64,000 nt of DNA from Tranzscheliella williamsii (GCA_023212725.1 JALBYF010000053.1:62001-126000); one strand, 5' to 3'; positions 53,569-63,845 are shown, numbered from the stretch's first letter. Notes: a model not told the origin generated them from the letters alone. Made by a program: numbers and translations.

Positions 53569-54712
53569 TCACTTGGCAGCCACGCCGCCCTTGTTGGCAG
53601 AACCCTTCTTGATGAGGTCCAGGAAGTTGGTCTTGCTCAGATCCGCCAGCCTAGCTTCCTTGCCGAGCAGACCTACCTTCTTGCTGCTTGGGCCGCCGAT
53701 GGCAGCGCGCACCTGGGTTGTCCCTTTGGCCCCTTGCTGCTTCGCCTCGGCCTCTTGCAGGTCGTCTTCTGTAGTGCTTTGTGCCGCCCGGATAGCATTG
53801 AACAGCTTGACAACTGGAGAGGGCAGACATAGGCGTAGCACATCGACAAGCGCAAGGTCAGTAGACAGCTACAGCACCACCGACTTCTCCATCGTCAGAC
53901 TTACCACCTCGTTGGGCCACCTTACGAAGCTTTCGCTCGTAGCCTTGGGCACCTCCCTGGGCGACGAACGCCTGCAGCTTTTCTGCATCGCCCCCACTAG
54001 GCGCGGCTGCCTCCACCAAGTTCCCATCTTCGTCTTCTAGGGGCGGCAAGACGCCGGGTGCACCCCATCCACCGATGACATCTTTGACATGGCAACGCTC
54101 CTCGCGCCTCCTCTTCTGTTCCAGGGCGATGCGGGCAGCACGGGCGCTCAGCGTCGTCGACTGGGCTGATCTGCGCAGATGCGGAGCAAGCGACAGGATC
54201 GCAGGCACTTGCGGCTCCATTTTCGGCATCGCCGACTTGCGCTTTTTCTTGGGCTCTTGCTCTACCGCCTCGGCATCTTCCGCCACCACTGCGTCCAGAC
54301 CGGCTTCCTCTTCGTCTTCATTTCCAGCAGGCACGATTCCAAGCAAGTTTTCGAGCGCATTACCGAACGAGTTGGGAGAGGTTGCCCTGCGCTTTCTCTT
54401 GGCGGTCTTCTTGCTCTTGGCTCCTACACCTTTGGCCGCCTCGATCTCGTCGTCGGTATCCGGCTCCTCCGGGCCATCATCGTCGTCGTTATTCGCTTCG
54501 CTCTCGAGCGAGATCTGGTCGTCGTCCAAGCCTGATCCTGCTCCTTCCTCATCGCTGGAGTCCATCTTGGCTGCTGGCTTTGTGCGCTGCGCTGCCCTTG
54601 ACGAAGTCGCCTTGCCTTTCGCTGTGGAGGGTCCAGCGCGAGCAGACGACGAGGCCTGCATCGTCATCTTGGATCTAGAACCGCCGCTGGGTGCGAACTT
54701 GGATGGCGCCAT
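53569..54712 (-). CDS. RRP15: Ribosome biogenesis protein Rrp15
   Basis: Exons 54712-53905 and 53813-53569, joined across a 91-bp intron (GTAAGT...TCCAG), encode 350 residues. The splice forms KLRKVAQRGVVKLFNAIRAAQ, the Rrp15 signature, and the second exon ends with the matching FLDLIKKGSANKGG. The N-terminal half is acidic (DDDDGPEEPDTDDE) with basic nuclear signals (KKTAKRKRR, EPKKKRK). Rrp15 is a pre-60S factor needed for early 27S rRNA processing in the nucleolus. The intron contains no other gene. It shares a 534-bp promoter with the divergent succinyl-CoA ligase gene. Confidence 0.93.
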
Positions 54713-55246
54713 CTTATATCTCTACAGGTCTTGGCTGATAATGTGAGTTGGCTCTCTGTAAAGGACCTTGTCGCTTGTGCGGTGCAGTCCACTCCAATTC
54801 TTCAGGGTGACTTTCTTTCTCTCCACGAAATTTTTGGAACGGCCAGAATCTGCTTCCCGTCCGGGTTCCGAGCGTCGTTCTCCCATATCCTGCCATTGGG
54901 GTTATGCGTGATCGGATCACGTGTGGGCCGAACCTAACAGAAGAGATAAGCCAAGTAACGGAAAGCGCGGGACGGAATAAGCCGTCCGTTGGCCAGCTTT
55001 TCGTCCGATTTGGAATTTGCAGCGGGCGATGGCCGATAGGAAAGGCTTGGTTGGTTGGCCTGGCTCGCGCCCAGCTCTTGTCTGGCCCGTCCGCCTGCCG
55101 AGCCAGAATAATCCTACATAGCTCACTCGCTGGCTGGCTCGACATGGTCTTGGCTGCTTTCGCCTTTTCTGGATCCGACTTGCCTGCCGCCTGTCATTCT
55201 CGCCACCACTCATCCGTCCGTCAGCGCTTCAGACACCTGCCCCGCC
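54713..55246. other. Divergent promoter, RRP15 / succinyl-CoA ligase
   Basis: 534 bp between the two ATGs. It contains CACGTG at 54918-54923 and several TTGGCCTGGCTCG-like elements. No TATA element is visible. Confidence 0.5.
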
Positions 55247-56524
55247 ATGTTGCTCAACACCCTCCGCTCGCGGGCCTCCATGGCTCGCACCCTGGTCCAA
55301 GGCCCCGCGGCCGCCCAAAAGCGATACCTCTCGATTCACGAGCATCTGTCCATGGACATCCTCAACAAGTACGGCATCGCTACTCCGAAATACATCGCCG
55401 CCAAGACGCCAGAGGAGGCTTACAAGGCGGCCAAGTCGTTCAACGGCAAGGAGATCGTGATCAAGGCGCAGGTGCTTGCCGGTGGACGTGGCAAGGGCCA
55501 CTTTGACTCGGGCCTCCAGGGCGGTGTCCACCTGATCAAGACCGCCGAGGAGGCGCGCGATCTGGCCGCCCAGATGATCGGCAACAATCTCATCACCAAG
55601 CAGACCGGTGCTGCCGGCCGACTGTGCAACGCCGTGATGATCGCCGAGGCGCGTCCCCCGCACCACGAGTACTACGTCGCCGTGCTCAACGACCGAGCTA
55701 CACAGCTGCCCGTCATGATCGCCTCGAACCAGGGCGGTATGTCCATCGAGGAGGTGGCTGCCGAGAACCCGGATGCGATCATCACCACTCCGATCGACTT
55801 TAAGACCGGCTTGAGCAAGCAGGATGCGCTCGGCATTGCCAAGAAGCTCGGCTTCACCGGTGTCAAGCAGGAGGAGCAGGCGGCCGACACGTTCCAGAAG
55901 CTGTACAAGCTCTTTGACGAGAAGGACGCCACGCAGGTCGAGATCAACCCGCTCGCCGAGTCCAAGGACGGCGAGGTGCTGTGCATGGACGCCAAGCTCG
56001 GCTTTGACGAGAACGCCGACTTCCGCCAGGCGGACGTGTTCAAGCTGCGAGACAAGACGCAGGAGGACCCGGACGAGGTGGAGGCGGCGCAGTACGGGCT
56101 CAACTTTATCAAGCTGGACGGCAACATCGGCTGTCTGGTCAACGGTGCCGGCCTGGCGATGGCGACGATGGATGTGCTGAAGCTGAACGGCGGCAACCCG
56201 GCCAACTTCCTCGACGTCGGCGGCACCGCCTCGGCCGCGTCGGTCAAGAAGGCGTTCGAGCTGCTGCTCAACTCGAAGGAGGTCAAGGGCATCTTTGTCA
56301 ACATCTTTGGCGGCATCGTCTCGTGCAAGAAGATCGCCGAGGGCATCATCCAGGCCACCAAGGAGCTCGACATGTCCATCCCCCTCGTCGTCCGTCTCCA
56401 GGGCACCCACGAGAAGGAGGCCAAGGAGCTCATCAAGCAGTCCAACCTCAAGATCTACTCCTTCGACGGTCTCGACGAGGCCGCTGCCAAGGCTGTCGAG
56501 AGCGCCGCCAAGGGCGCCCTCTAG
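55247..56524 (+). CDS. LSC2: Succinate-CoA ligase beta subunit, mitochondrial
   Basis: 425 residues, intronless. It is the nucleotide-binding subunit of the TCA-cycle enzyme that makes ATP or GTP from succinyl-CoA. A basic presequence (MLLNTLRSRASMARTLVQG) precedes the mature start near residue 27 at SIHEHLSMDILNKYG. Hallmarks are the ATP-grasp GKEIVIKAQVLAGGRGKGHF, the EINPLAES strand, GNIGCLVNGAGLAMATMD and GGIVSCKKIAEGI. The spacing of these elements matches other mitochondrial beta subunits. The nucleotide preference cannot be read with confidence from sequence alone. It is divergent from RRP15 and converges on the ceramidase gene (259 bp). Confidence 0.96.
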   Translation: MLLNTLRSRASMARTLVQGPAAAQKRYLSIHEHLSMDILNKYGIATPKYIAAKTPEEAYKAAKSFNGKEIVIKAQVLAGGRGKGHFDSGLQGGVHLIKTAEEARDLAAQMIGNNLITKQTGAAGRLCNAVMIAEARPPHHEYYVAVLNDRATQLPVMIASNQGGMSIEEVAAENPDAIITTPIDFKTGLSKQDALGIAKKLGFTGVKQEEQAADTFQKLYKLFDEKDATQVEINPLAESKDGEVLCMDAKLGFDENADFRQADVFKLRDKTQEDPDEVEAAQYGLNFIKLDGNIGCLVNGAGLAMATMDVLKLNGGNPANFLDVGGTASAASVKKAFELLLNSKEVKGIFVNIFGGIVSCKKIAEGIIQATKELDMSIPLVVRLQGTHEKEAKELIKQSNLKIYSFDGLDEAAAKAVESAAKGAL

Positions 56525-56783
56525 CCGCTTTACCCGTACCCGTCTCCCCGCCTGAGCCCGCAATTACACGCATAGACCCCATCCATCCCGTCTGTGCCCC
56601 TGCCCGCCTGGCTATCTGCCTCTGCACATCCATCGCCGCCTGCGCTGAGCCATACACCGCCACAGGCGCTCGTCGTGACAGCATGCCCGTGGGGCTGTGG
56701 AAAGGGGGCAATCTGTTGAGCATAAGTGCAGACGGGACAACGAGGATGTTCGAAAGCGGACTGTATGTACAGGAAGCGGTGCG

Positions 56784-59390
56784 CTAGACGACGTAGAACT
56801 CGGACGAGGTAGCGGTGAATGGCCGCAGGGCGCCGGTGAAGGGAAGCTTGCGGTCGCCGTAGTAGACGATGCGGTGCAGGCCCGGGGTGGCGTAAGGCTC
56901 GACGGACCAGGCGACCTCGAGCTTGGACGAGCCATGCAGCTCGTTGGTGCGCGTCCAGCGCATCGTGGTGGAGTGGTGCGCGTCGGTGCGCTCCACCACC
57001 CACGCGCCGTGGTCCGCATACCGCTGCACCTCAAAGTAGGTCTCCTCGAGCCGCAGGTTGTTGCGCGGGTTCGACGCCACAAACGTCGCCGTGATGTTCG
57101 AGCCGGCCGAGCGCGCCGGCGTCCCCGCCCAGTACGCGTCCGTGGCGTTGGGCGAGTTGGGGATCGGATACGACATCAAAGGCTGTTCCAACACATCGCC
57201 AAACGAATGGCCCAGCGGCGCATTGTCATACACAACACCGGTCTTGAACTGCCACGCTTTGGAGATGTCAAACTTCTTTTGCGGCCCCTGGGGCAAATCG
57301 CGTGCGCCTTCGGCTAGCGCCGGCACGAGCCGCTTCGAAAAGACATCCATGTAGGCCTCTAGCGTGTGTGGGCCAAAGAGGGTGCTGGAGCCCTCGTACC
57401 TCTGCACAGAGTACTCTTCCTCGGTGGTGATGTAGTGTCCATAGGTTGAAGCCGGACCGCTGACCTGCACGATAGGCTCAACGCCTTCGGGCAGGAGATG
57501 GGCAGCTGTCACCGCCTGGCTGACAGCGCGCTTGAGACGACGACCAGCCATGGTGGTGAACTCGCCAGGCACAATGAGAATGAAGAGCTGCCCAACCCGA
57601 AGGATCTGCACTTCGACCACCGAGGGGCCCCAGTCGTATGGCTTGTGGATCTCGCCGATGTCCAGAAGAACCGCCTTTGGAGCCTGGCACTCGATCTGCT
57701 CCGGCGTTGGGTTTTTGATGAAGCGCTTCACCACGTCCCAAAAGGGATTGTGGTGGTCGGTTTCGTTGCTCCCTTGGACGAAGTCGAACGCGCCGGGCCC
57801 GTCGGTGGTGCCTCCAGCGAAGCCATAGCCGAGAGCGGCTGGGCAGGTCTTGATACGGCTTCCGTCTGAACGGTATACAGTGTACTGGCTCATGTCGACG
57901 TTCATCTTGACGCTCTTGACGGGGCCAGACAGCACGTTCATACTTTCGTACTCATCTTTGGCATCCTTAGCGGCGTCAGGATCTCGCGACATGATGCTGC
58001 GAGCCGCGTCGACCTGCATGCGGGCGATGATCTCGTTCGAGGCAAAGTCGTAGCTGCCAGTGGGGCTCACCGGCAAAACTGTGTCATCGCCCCACGCTGG
58101 ACCGCGGCCGTGACAAGTCTGGACACGGTCCTTACCGTGTCCATTATCGCAGGTGGAATGCTTGTATTCGCAAAGGGAGCCATCTTCGCAGAAGGCGCCC
58201 TTGGTGTTCGGGGAAGTGTCCCCCACCAAAGCCTGTGAAAAGCCGGCAACGAACGAGTTCTGGCCAGGGAGGCGATCGGGCTGCTCAGCGGTCTCGTAGA
58301 GGAGCGCCGCGAGGCCTTTGTTATCGCCCGAGGTGAGCGTGTTGTTCTCGTAGAGCGAAGTACCATGAACACCGTACCACGACAAGAAGCCGGCTGCTTG
58401 CGCTGCAACGGCGGCATGATTTGCGACGTTCAGCTCCTCAAATTTTAGCAGGCCAAAATCATGGTCTTGGTCTTCATCGTTGTACAGGTCGCGCTCGTCT
58501 TGTGGATTCTGTTCGTAGGCATAGCGACTGCGCTGGATGTGAGCCTCAGTCAAGCGCTTCTTGCCGTAGCTGAGACGAGCGCTTTTGCCCGAGTCGAGGC
58601 GGCGCTGATAGTCGTCATGGGCGCGGATGGCAGCGCGCACCGTGCCCTCGACGATGGCGTCGAAATTCTGACGAACGACGCCTTTGGAGGTGAGGGTAGG
58701 AAGCAAGGCCTGCATGAAGCCGCCGGGACCGGCGTGGGAGTGCGTGCCAACGAAAGCCACATTGCGTTCGCCGTAGACGCCAGGGTAGCGCTCGCGAAGC
58801 CGCTCGACGATAGCCCTCCGAACGGCGGTGTCTCCCATACAGATATCGGAGTTGATGAACAGCCAACGAGACGCCATGCCATCCGCGGTGGGGACGAAGC
58901 TTTTAAAACGGGGCGAAAGACGCGCAAAGTGATCCGCTCCTTCTTGCGAATGTTTATCCCCGACGATGAAAGCACGAGACCGGAGGCGGATGTGAAGACC
59001 GGTGTTGGTCTGAGGCAAGGAGGCGTACCCCATCATGTTGACCTCGACTACAGGACCGGTGACATCGCCGAGGCCGAGGCCAAACATGATGTCTTTCTTC
59101 GAAGCATCTGCAAGCACAGCAGGGGCGAAGGTGACGCTGGTATGCGCTGAAGGCGTAGACGACCTGCTCACGGCGCAGCAGGCAGCCACAGCTGCCGTGA
59201 CGAGGAGAATGAAACCAACGAGACCTTTCACCAGCCATACTGCGATGCGCCGACCCGAAGCAGGAGGGGGAGCGGTGACCTCGGCGAAGCGTAGATCATC
59301 TTCCAACTTTTGTGCGGTTACATGGTCGTCGGAAACGGCGGTATCTTGGCTGTCGCGACTAGGGATGGGCGCATAGCCTGTTGACCTCAT
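56784..59390 (-). CDS. Neutral/alkaline ceramidase
   Basis: 868 residues from the ATG at 59390; the GTG extension is rejected. It hydrolyses ceramide to sphingosine and fatty acid. The family features are GLGLGDVTGPVVEVNMMGYA, RSRAFIV, the zinc-site THSHAGPGG (H217, H219) and the nucleophile region VGDTSPNTKG with S393. The C-terminal immunoglobulin-like domain includes VEVQILRVGQLFILIVPGE and WVVERTDAHHSTTMRW. A hydrophobic segment at about 50-75 follows 47 hydrophilic residues, so it looks like a type II signal anchor rather than a cleaved signal peptide; the catalytic part would face the lumen or outside. It converges on LSC2. Confidence 0.95.
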   Translation of the reverse strand: MRSTGYAPIPSRDSQDTAVSDDHVTAQKLEDDLRFAEVTAPPPASGRRIAVWLVKGLVGFILLVTAAVAACCAVSRSSTPSAHTSVTFAPAVLADASKKDIMFGLGLGDVTGPVVEVNMMGYASLPQTNTGLHIRLRSRAFIVGDKHSQEGADHFARLSPRFKSFVPTADGMASRWLFINSDICMGDTAVRRAIVERLRERYPGVYGERNVAFVGTHSHAGPGGFMQALLPTLTSKGVVRQNFDAIVEGTVRAAIRAHDDYQRRLDSGKSARLSYGKKRLTEAHIQRSRYAYEQNPQDERDLYNDEDQDHDFGLLKFEELNVANHAAVAAQAAGFLSWYGVHGTSLYENNTLTSGDNKGLAALLYETAEQPDRLPGQNSFVAGFSQALVGDTSPNTKGAFCEDGSLCEYKHSTCDNGHGKDRVQTCHGRGPAWGDDTVLPVSPTGSYDFASNEIIARMQVDAARSIMSRDPDAAKDAKDEYESMNVLSGPVKSVKMNVDMSQYTVYRSDGSRIKTCPAALGYGFAGGTTDGPGAFDFVQGSNETDHHNPFWDVVKRFIKNPTPEQIECQAPKAVLLDIGEIHKPYDWGPSVVEVQILRVGQLFILIVPGEFTTMAGRRLKRAVSQAVTAAHLLPEGVEPIVQVSGPASTYGHYITTEEEYSVQRYEGSSTLFGPHTLEAYMDVFSKRLVPALAEGARDLPQGPQKKFDISKAWQFKTGVVYDNAPLGHSFGDVLEQPLMSYPIPNSPNATDAYWAGTPARSAGSNITATFVASNPRNNLRLEETYFEVQRYADHGAWVVERTDAHHSTTMRWTRTNELHGSSKLEVAWSVEPYATPGLHRIVYYGDRKLPFTGALRPFTATSSEFYVV

Positions 59391-60527
59391 AACGGTGATG
59401 AATACGACAGGACAAACAGTCACGAAAAAAGCGAAGAAAGGCCAATGAAGGAGGAAGGGCCACAGGCAGGAAGAAGAGGCAAAGTAGAGAGTGTCTATTA
59501 AGCGTTTCTTATGCTCATCTCTGTGGACTGTAGCTGGTCGCGGAGTGGCGAATGGCGTTGGACTGGCTGGCGGAGTGCCGTCGAGATTAGCTGGATAACA
59601 AGCAACGAAGGGTCCACTTCAGCTCAAGTCAGGCTTGCAGGCGGGGTGCGATGTGGCGTCCCGTGAGTTTGAGCGGCCAAGATGCGAAGGCTAGTCAAAT
59701 ATCTCAACTGAGCAGGAAGGGAAAGAAGAGACAGAGAAGGACGAGAGGGCGAATACAGCTGTCGAGCCAAAAAGGTCAGACGATAAGGGCGTAGGCAGAC
59801 TGTGACTGCTCAGATGCTGTAATCATGAATCTGGCAAGTAGCCGTCGTATTGGGCAAAGCAGTCGAGCAGGCAAGCCTCGAAGCCAAAAAGCCGATATCG
59901 GCCTTTATGATTTCCCCTCCACCGCGTCACCCAACCCGATCGTCACAAAAGTGACTTTGTGGCGAAGCGCAGCCACCGTTGCAGTGGGAATGTGATACGT
60001 AGGAAGCCGCTGAGCCAAAGCTTATCGACCTACGGACTGAGCTGCACGCTTGCCAGCCGTCCCATCGCTGGGCACAGTGCGAGTGGTGAGTCGTAGATGG
60101 TCTCTCGACGGTGCGTCTGCAGGTCCCGATTTCGCATTTATGATTCGCCCCTATTCTGCAGAACGCTACCCGATCTCCTTGCTTCCCCGCAAACGCAAGC
60201 TTGGCTCATGATAGCAAACCCCACAAGCCCATTAGCCGGTCTTGCGCGTGGCCTTGGGCCTCCTAGCTCGGTACCCGGCCGTTCGCAGGTGACCTGACTG
60301 TAATCTGGCTAGTGATAACGGAAGCGCGATCATCTGACCTGTACTATGCCAGGACACTAGAGACGAGGCGGTATCCTACACAGCTCAAGTCGCGGGCACT
60401 GGATGACGAGAAATATGAGGGTAACACTAGAAGTACAGACATAGCCGTGTGAAAGCGTGGCAGTGGGACAGGATGGCACTTGGTCGAAGAGCGGAGCACC
60501 AGTACTGTGGAAGCGGGTCAGGTCTCA
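59391..60527. other. Ceramidase upstream region
   Basis: About 1.1 kb between MCM6 and ceramidase, both on the minus strand. It holds AGACTGTGACTG at 59797-59809, about 410 bp before the ceramidase start. No coding region found. Confidence 0.5.
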
Positions 60528-63461
60528 TTAGATCGAGCTGCCGACGCCCATGCTGTCGATGTCGACCTGTGGATGGACCATGAGCACGGGTTCGCCTCCG
60601 GCGGAGGAGGATGTGGCCGAGGCATCGGCAACGCTGCTGATTGCGTTGCCGTCCTCGTCCACCTGGTCACGCAGCTCGAGCAGATACTGGTCCTTGACCA
60701 GCTTGGTGAGCACCTTCTTGATCAGCTCGGTTTCCTCCTCGAACTGCTCAATGCTTTCGATTTCGTTCTCCTGCTGCAGCAGATACCAGTCCACCAGTTC
60801 CGATCGTCTGACGCCCCGCATCGTCTGGCGCTCGATCTCGTTGACCCGCAGCACGATCAGGTTGGCCATCTCCATGTAGCGGTCGAATGTGATCTTGATC
60901 TTCCGCCTCGAGCCGGACGAGCCAGGGTCGGCGGCTGCCGCGCTCGAAGCGGCAGCCATCGACTGATCTCTGGGCAGTGACTCAAGGTTGGGATCCATCG
61001 AGTCTTCCTCCATTGCTCCGAGCGACGATGATGGCTGGGCGCCAGAGCGAGCCGTGCCTTGCCGCACAGCGGCTCGCTCCTCGTCCGCCGCCTCGTCCTC
61101 GTCAAAGTCGATGTCGTCCTTCTCGACGTGGATAATGGATTGGCGCAGCAGTGAGAACGCTTCTCGCACAAATGCCGGGGTGATTTCGTGGCGGCAATTG
61201 GCGCGCGCGATCGCCTCGCTCAGCCGGATCATGCTTTCTAGCTGTCGCACCGTGATCCGGTACGAGTTCTTGCCGGGACCCGAGTCGTCTTGCCGGAGCT
61301 GCCGGTACTTTTCCACCAGCACGTCGCTAGCCTCGGGCGTCAGCTTCGGCTGGAAGGTCCTTGCGTAGCGAATATACCTCTGAATCGCCTCGGTGCTGAA
61401 CTCGGGATCGATCGCCGCGTCGCGGAACCTGTGCACGTTGACAATGTGCTGAGCGATGTTCATGTCTACCGCCTCGTTGCATTCGTCCAGCACAACAAAG
61501 AAGAGATCGAAACGCGACATGATCGGCGCTGACATGGCCACGTTGGCACGCAGCGTCTGCTTGCGGTTGTATCGTCCACCCACGGGATTGGCTGCGGCCA
61601 GGATCGACGTGCGTGCATTGAGCGTCGCCTGGATGCCTGCCTTGGCGATACTGATTGTCTGCTGTTCCATGGTCTCGTGGATGGCAACCTGGTCGGCGAG
61701 GTCCATCTTGTCGAACTCGTCGATGGCGCAGATGCCGTTGTCCGCCAGCATCAGCGCACCCGCCTCGATCGTGAACTCGCCCGTCTCTTCGTCTTTGACC
61801 ACAGCCGCGGTGAGACCGGCAGCGGTAGACGCTTTGCCCGAGGTGTACACTGCGCGCGGCATAAAGCCGCAGACATACTTGAGGAACTGCGACTTGCTGG
61901 TCGACGGGTCGCCGACGATGCAAATGTTGATGTCGCCTCGTAGCCGCATGCCTTCTTTGGTCTGCTTGTGTACACCGCCCATGAGCTGCAGGAGGAGGCC
62001 CTTCTTGACAATGTCGTGCCCGTACACAGTGGGCGCGATCGACTGGACGAGCCGGCTGTAGATGTCTTCGGACATAACCATGGCCTCGAGTTCGTCCCTC
62101 TCCGCTTCGGTTAGCGAGTCCATCAGCGTCTCAGGGTCTTCGTTGTCGTCAGTAAACTCGGCCCGGATGTCGCCGCCCCGTGCGTCTGAACTCTGCACCA
62201 TGCAGGCAAGAAAAGCGGTCTTGTACGTGAGATCGCGGACACCGAGGCTTTTCAAGCCGGACACACCCTGATTGCTGACGCCTTCGGCAGGCCGGCCGCC
62301 CTGCGCCTCCCTCTGGATCTGCGCATTGACTCCGGGTACGCCGAGCTGCGAGACATCAGGGACCACGATAAAAGTGCCGGTGAAGATGCATTTGTCTCCT
62401 GCCTTGGCGCGCTCGACGATCTCGGAGCGGAGGATCACATCGAGGCTTCGAGGCATGCTCCCCGTCGGAATTTCGTTGGCGTTTTCCTGAATGCGCACCT
62501 TCTGCCAGTCGCAGAACCGACTTTGGTCGACGTTGAGCTGCCACTCCCTTCGGTTCTGGCAGAGCGGGTTCCGGCACATGACGGGCTCGGTGTATTTGAA
62601 CTGCTGCTCGACATCTCGAACGGTGGCCTGGCACGAGTTGCAGGTGAAGGCGCCGTACAGCAGTTCCGGCCGCACTTCGCTCGTTCTTGTCACCGTGCCG
62701 CTGATGGAGACCAGCTTTCCGACCCGATCGGTTCGAAGGTCTCGGATCCCTGATACGAGGCCGAGGTTGTAGAAAGACACCGAAAAGTCTCGGGGTACAA
62801 GGCCAGAGGAGGCTGTGGCGGCGACGTGCGCGTTGAGGTAAAGGTAGTTAGGGACAAATGTGTTGACCAAGTCTAGCAGGGAGCGGCGCAGATAGGGCAG
62901 GAAACGGTAGTACTGATCGCTGATGGCGCGCGCCAACACCTCGTCGTGCCGGAGGATGTGGCTGAAGTCGACGAAGAGGGTGGTGCGGTTGTAGTCTCGG
63001 AGGGCGAAGATTTGGTCGATATAGATCGGGTCCTGGATGCGCTCGCCGTCGGGGTCGGGCGAGCCGGACAGGGGTTGGTCGACGAAAGTCTCGAGGAACT
63101 GGGCGAAGCCGTCTCTGACGCGTTCGCCAACCTCGTCGATAACGGGGGGAATGTCTTCGGTATTGACCATGTTGCGCACGCGCGGTTTGCGCGGCGCCGT
63201 GTCTTCGTCCATGGCCTGCCGCGAGGTATCGCCGTGGACTGTGCTGGAGTTGTCGTCGTACTGGATCTGCCGCTCGAGATTCAGCGAGCCGGCGTCGGAG
63301 GTGGCGGGTGTGAACGCTCGGTTGGCACTGTTGCCGACGCCCGTGGTGTTCGACCGCCCTAACGCCAGCGGGTCCAATCTCTCCTGTCCGCCCGCAGCGC
63401 TGCGGTCGGGGCCTCTGATGCGCCCGAGCGGAGACGACGGCATCGCTGAGGATGACGACAT
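60528..63461 (-). CDS. MCM6: DNA replication licensing factor MCM6
   Basis: 977 residues, intronless, from the ATG at 63461. It is one of the six subunits of the replicative Mcm2-7 helicase. The MCM6 assignment rests on VRDVEQQFKYTEPVMCRN (four-cysteine zinc site starting at C274/C277), RSLDVILRSEIVERAKAGD and the C-terminal RITVRQLESMIRLSEA. The AAA+ core has Walker A GDPSTSKSQF (K523), Walker B ICAIDEFDKM (D581/E582) and the arginine finger SRFDLFFVVLD. Disordered Ser/Asp-rich segments lie at both ends. Two ACGCGT boxes upstream suggest G1/S-timed transcription, as is typical for MCM genes in other fungi. Confidence 0.97.
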   Translation of the reverse strand: MSSSSAMPSSPLGRIRGPDRSAAGGQERLDPLALGRSNTTGVGNSANRAFTPATSDAGSLNLERQIQYDDNSSTVHGDTSRQAMDEDTAPRKPRVRNMVNTEDIPPVIDEVGERVRDGFAQFLETFVDQPLSGSPDPDGERIQDPIYIDQIFALRDYNRTTLFVDFSHILRHDEVLARAISDQYYRFLPYLRRSLLDLVNTFVPNYLYLNAHVAATASSGLVPRDFSVSFYNLGLVSGIRDLRTDRVGKLVSISGTVTRTSEVRPELLYGAFTCNSCQATVRDVEQQFKYTEPVMCRNPLCQNRREWQLNVDQSRFCDWQKVRIQENANEIPTGSMPRSLDVILRSEIVERAKAGDKCIFTGTFIVVPDVSQLGVPGVNAQIQREAQGGRPAEGVSNQGVSGLKSLGVRDLTYKTAFLACMVQSSDARGGDIRAEFTDDNEDPETLMDSLTEAERDELEAMVMSEDIYSRLVQSIAPTVYGHDIVKKGLLLQLMGGVHKQTKEGMRLRGDINICIVGDPSTSKSQFLKYVCGFMPRAVYTSGKASTAAGLTAAVVKDEETGEFTIEAGALMLADNGICAIDEFDKMDLADQVAIHETMEQQTISIAKAGIQATLNARTSILAAANPVGGRYNRKQTLRANVAMSAPIMSRFDLFFVVLDECNEAVDMNIAQHIVNVHRFRDAAIDPEFSTEAIQRYIRYARTFQPKLTPEASDVLVEKYRQLRQDDSGPGKNSYRITVRQLESMIRLSEAIARANCRHEITPAFVREAFSLLRQSIIHVEKDDIDFDEDEAADEERAAVRQGTARSGAQPSSSLGAMEEDSMDPNLESLPRDQSMAAASSAAAADPGSSGSRRKIKITFDRYMEMANLIVLRVNEIERQTMRGVRRSELVDWYLLQQENEIESIEQFEEETELIKKVLTKLVKDQYLLELRDQVDEDGNAISSVADASATSSSAGGEPVLMVHPQVDIDSMGVGSSI

Positions 63462-63824
63462 CTTGCTCGTTACAATGTATATGTTGCTTCGCTCCTATCG
63501 ATAGGTCTCTCGTATGGACCGCGGAAGGTGCGACGTTGGACGGAACAAAATCCTTGAGCAGATCGAGTCGCGACGACGGCGGCACACGATGTAGGATGAT
63601 GGAGGGAGAGGTAGTGTTGCCGACGAGACGACGGAGAGCGCGTTAGGTTGGGATGAAGGTGTTGTTGCTGCTTGCTGCGATTAGCGGTGTGTTGCTTTGT
63701 GCGCGCGCACAGCACTTTTCGCTTGGGTGCTGCCAAAGTACCGCCTACAAGCACAGTCACAGTGAATTTCTGCCCGTCTCGCTCTTCCGTGTCCGTCGTG
63801 TAAATGGATTTGGCCGCGAAGCTC

Positions 63825-63830
63825 ACGCGT
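63825..63830. promoter_or_regulatory. MluI cell-cycle box (MCB), proximal copy
   Basis: ACGCGT, about 365 bp upstream of the MCM6 ATG. The MCB is the binding site of the MBF complex (Mbp1/Swi6 type) that drives G1/S genes in yeasts; a second copy follows 21 bp further upstream of the gene. Confidence 0.55.
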
Positions 63831-63845
63831 CGTGTAAATGACAGC

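Noticed and set aside
55229..56563. 444-codon frame antisense to succinyl-CoA ligase beta
   Set aside because: Leu/Val/Asp/Gly-rich shadow frame caused by the codon bias of the plus-strand gene.
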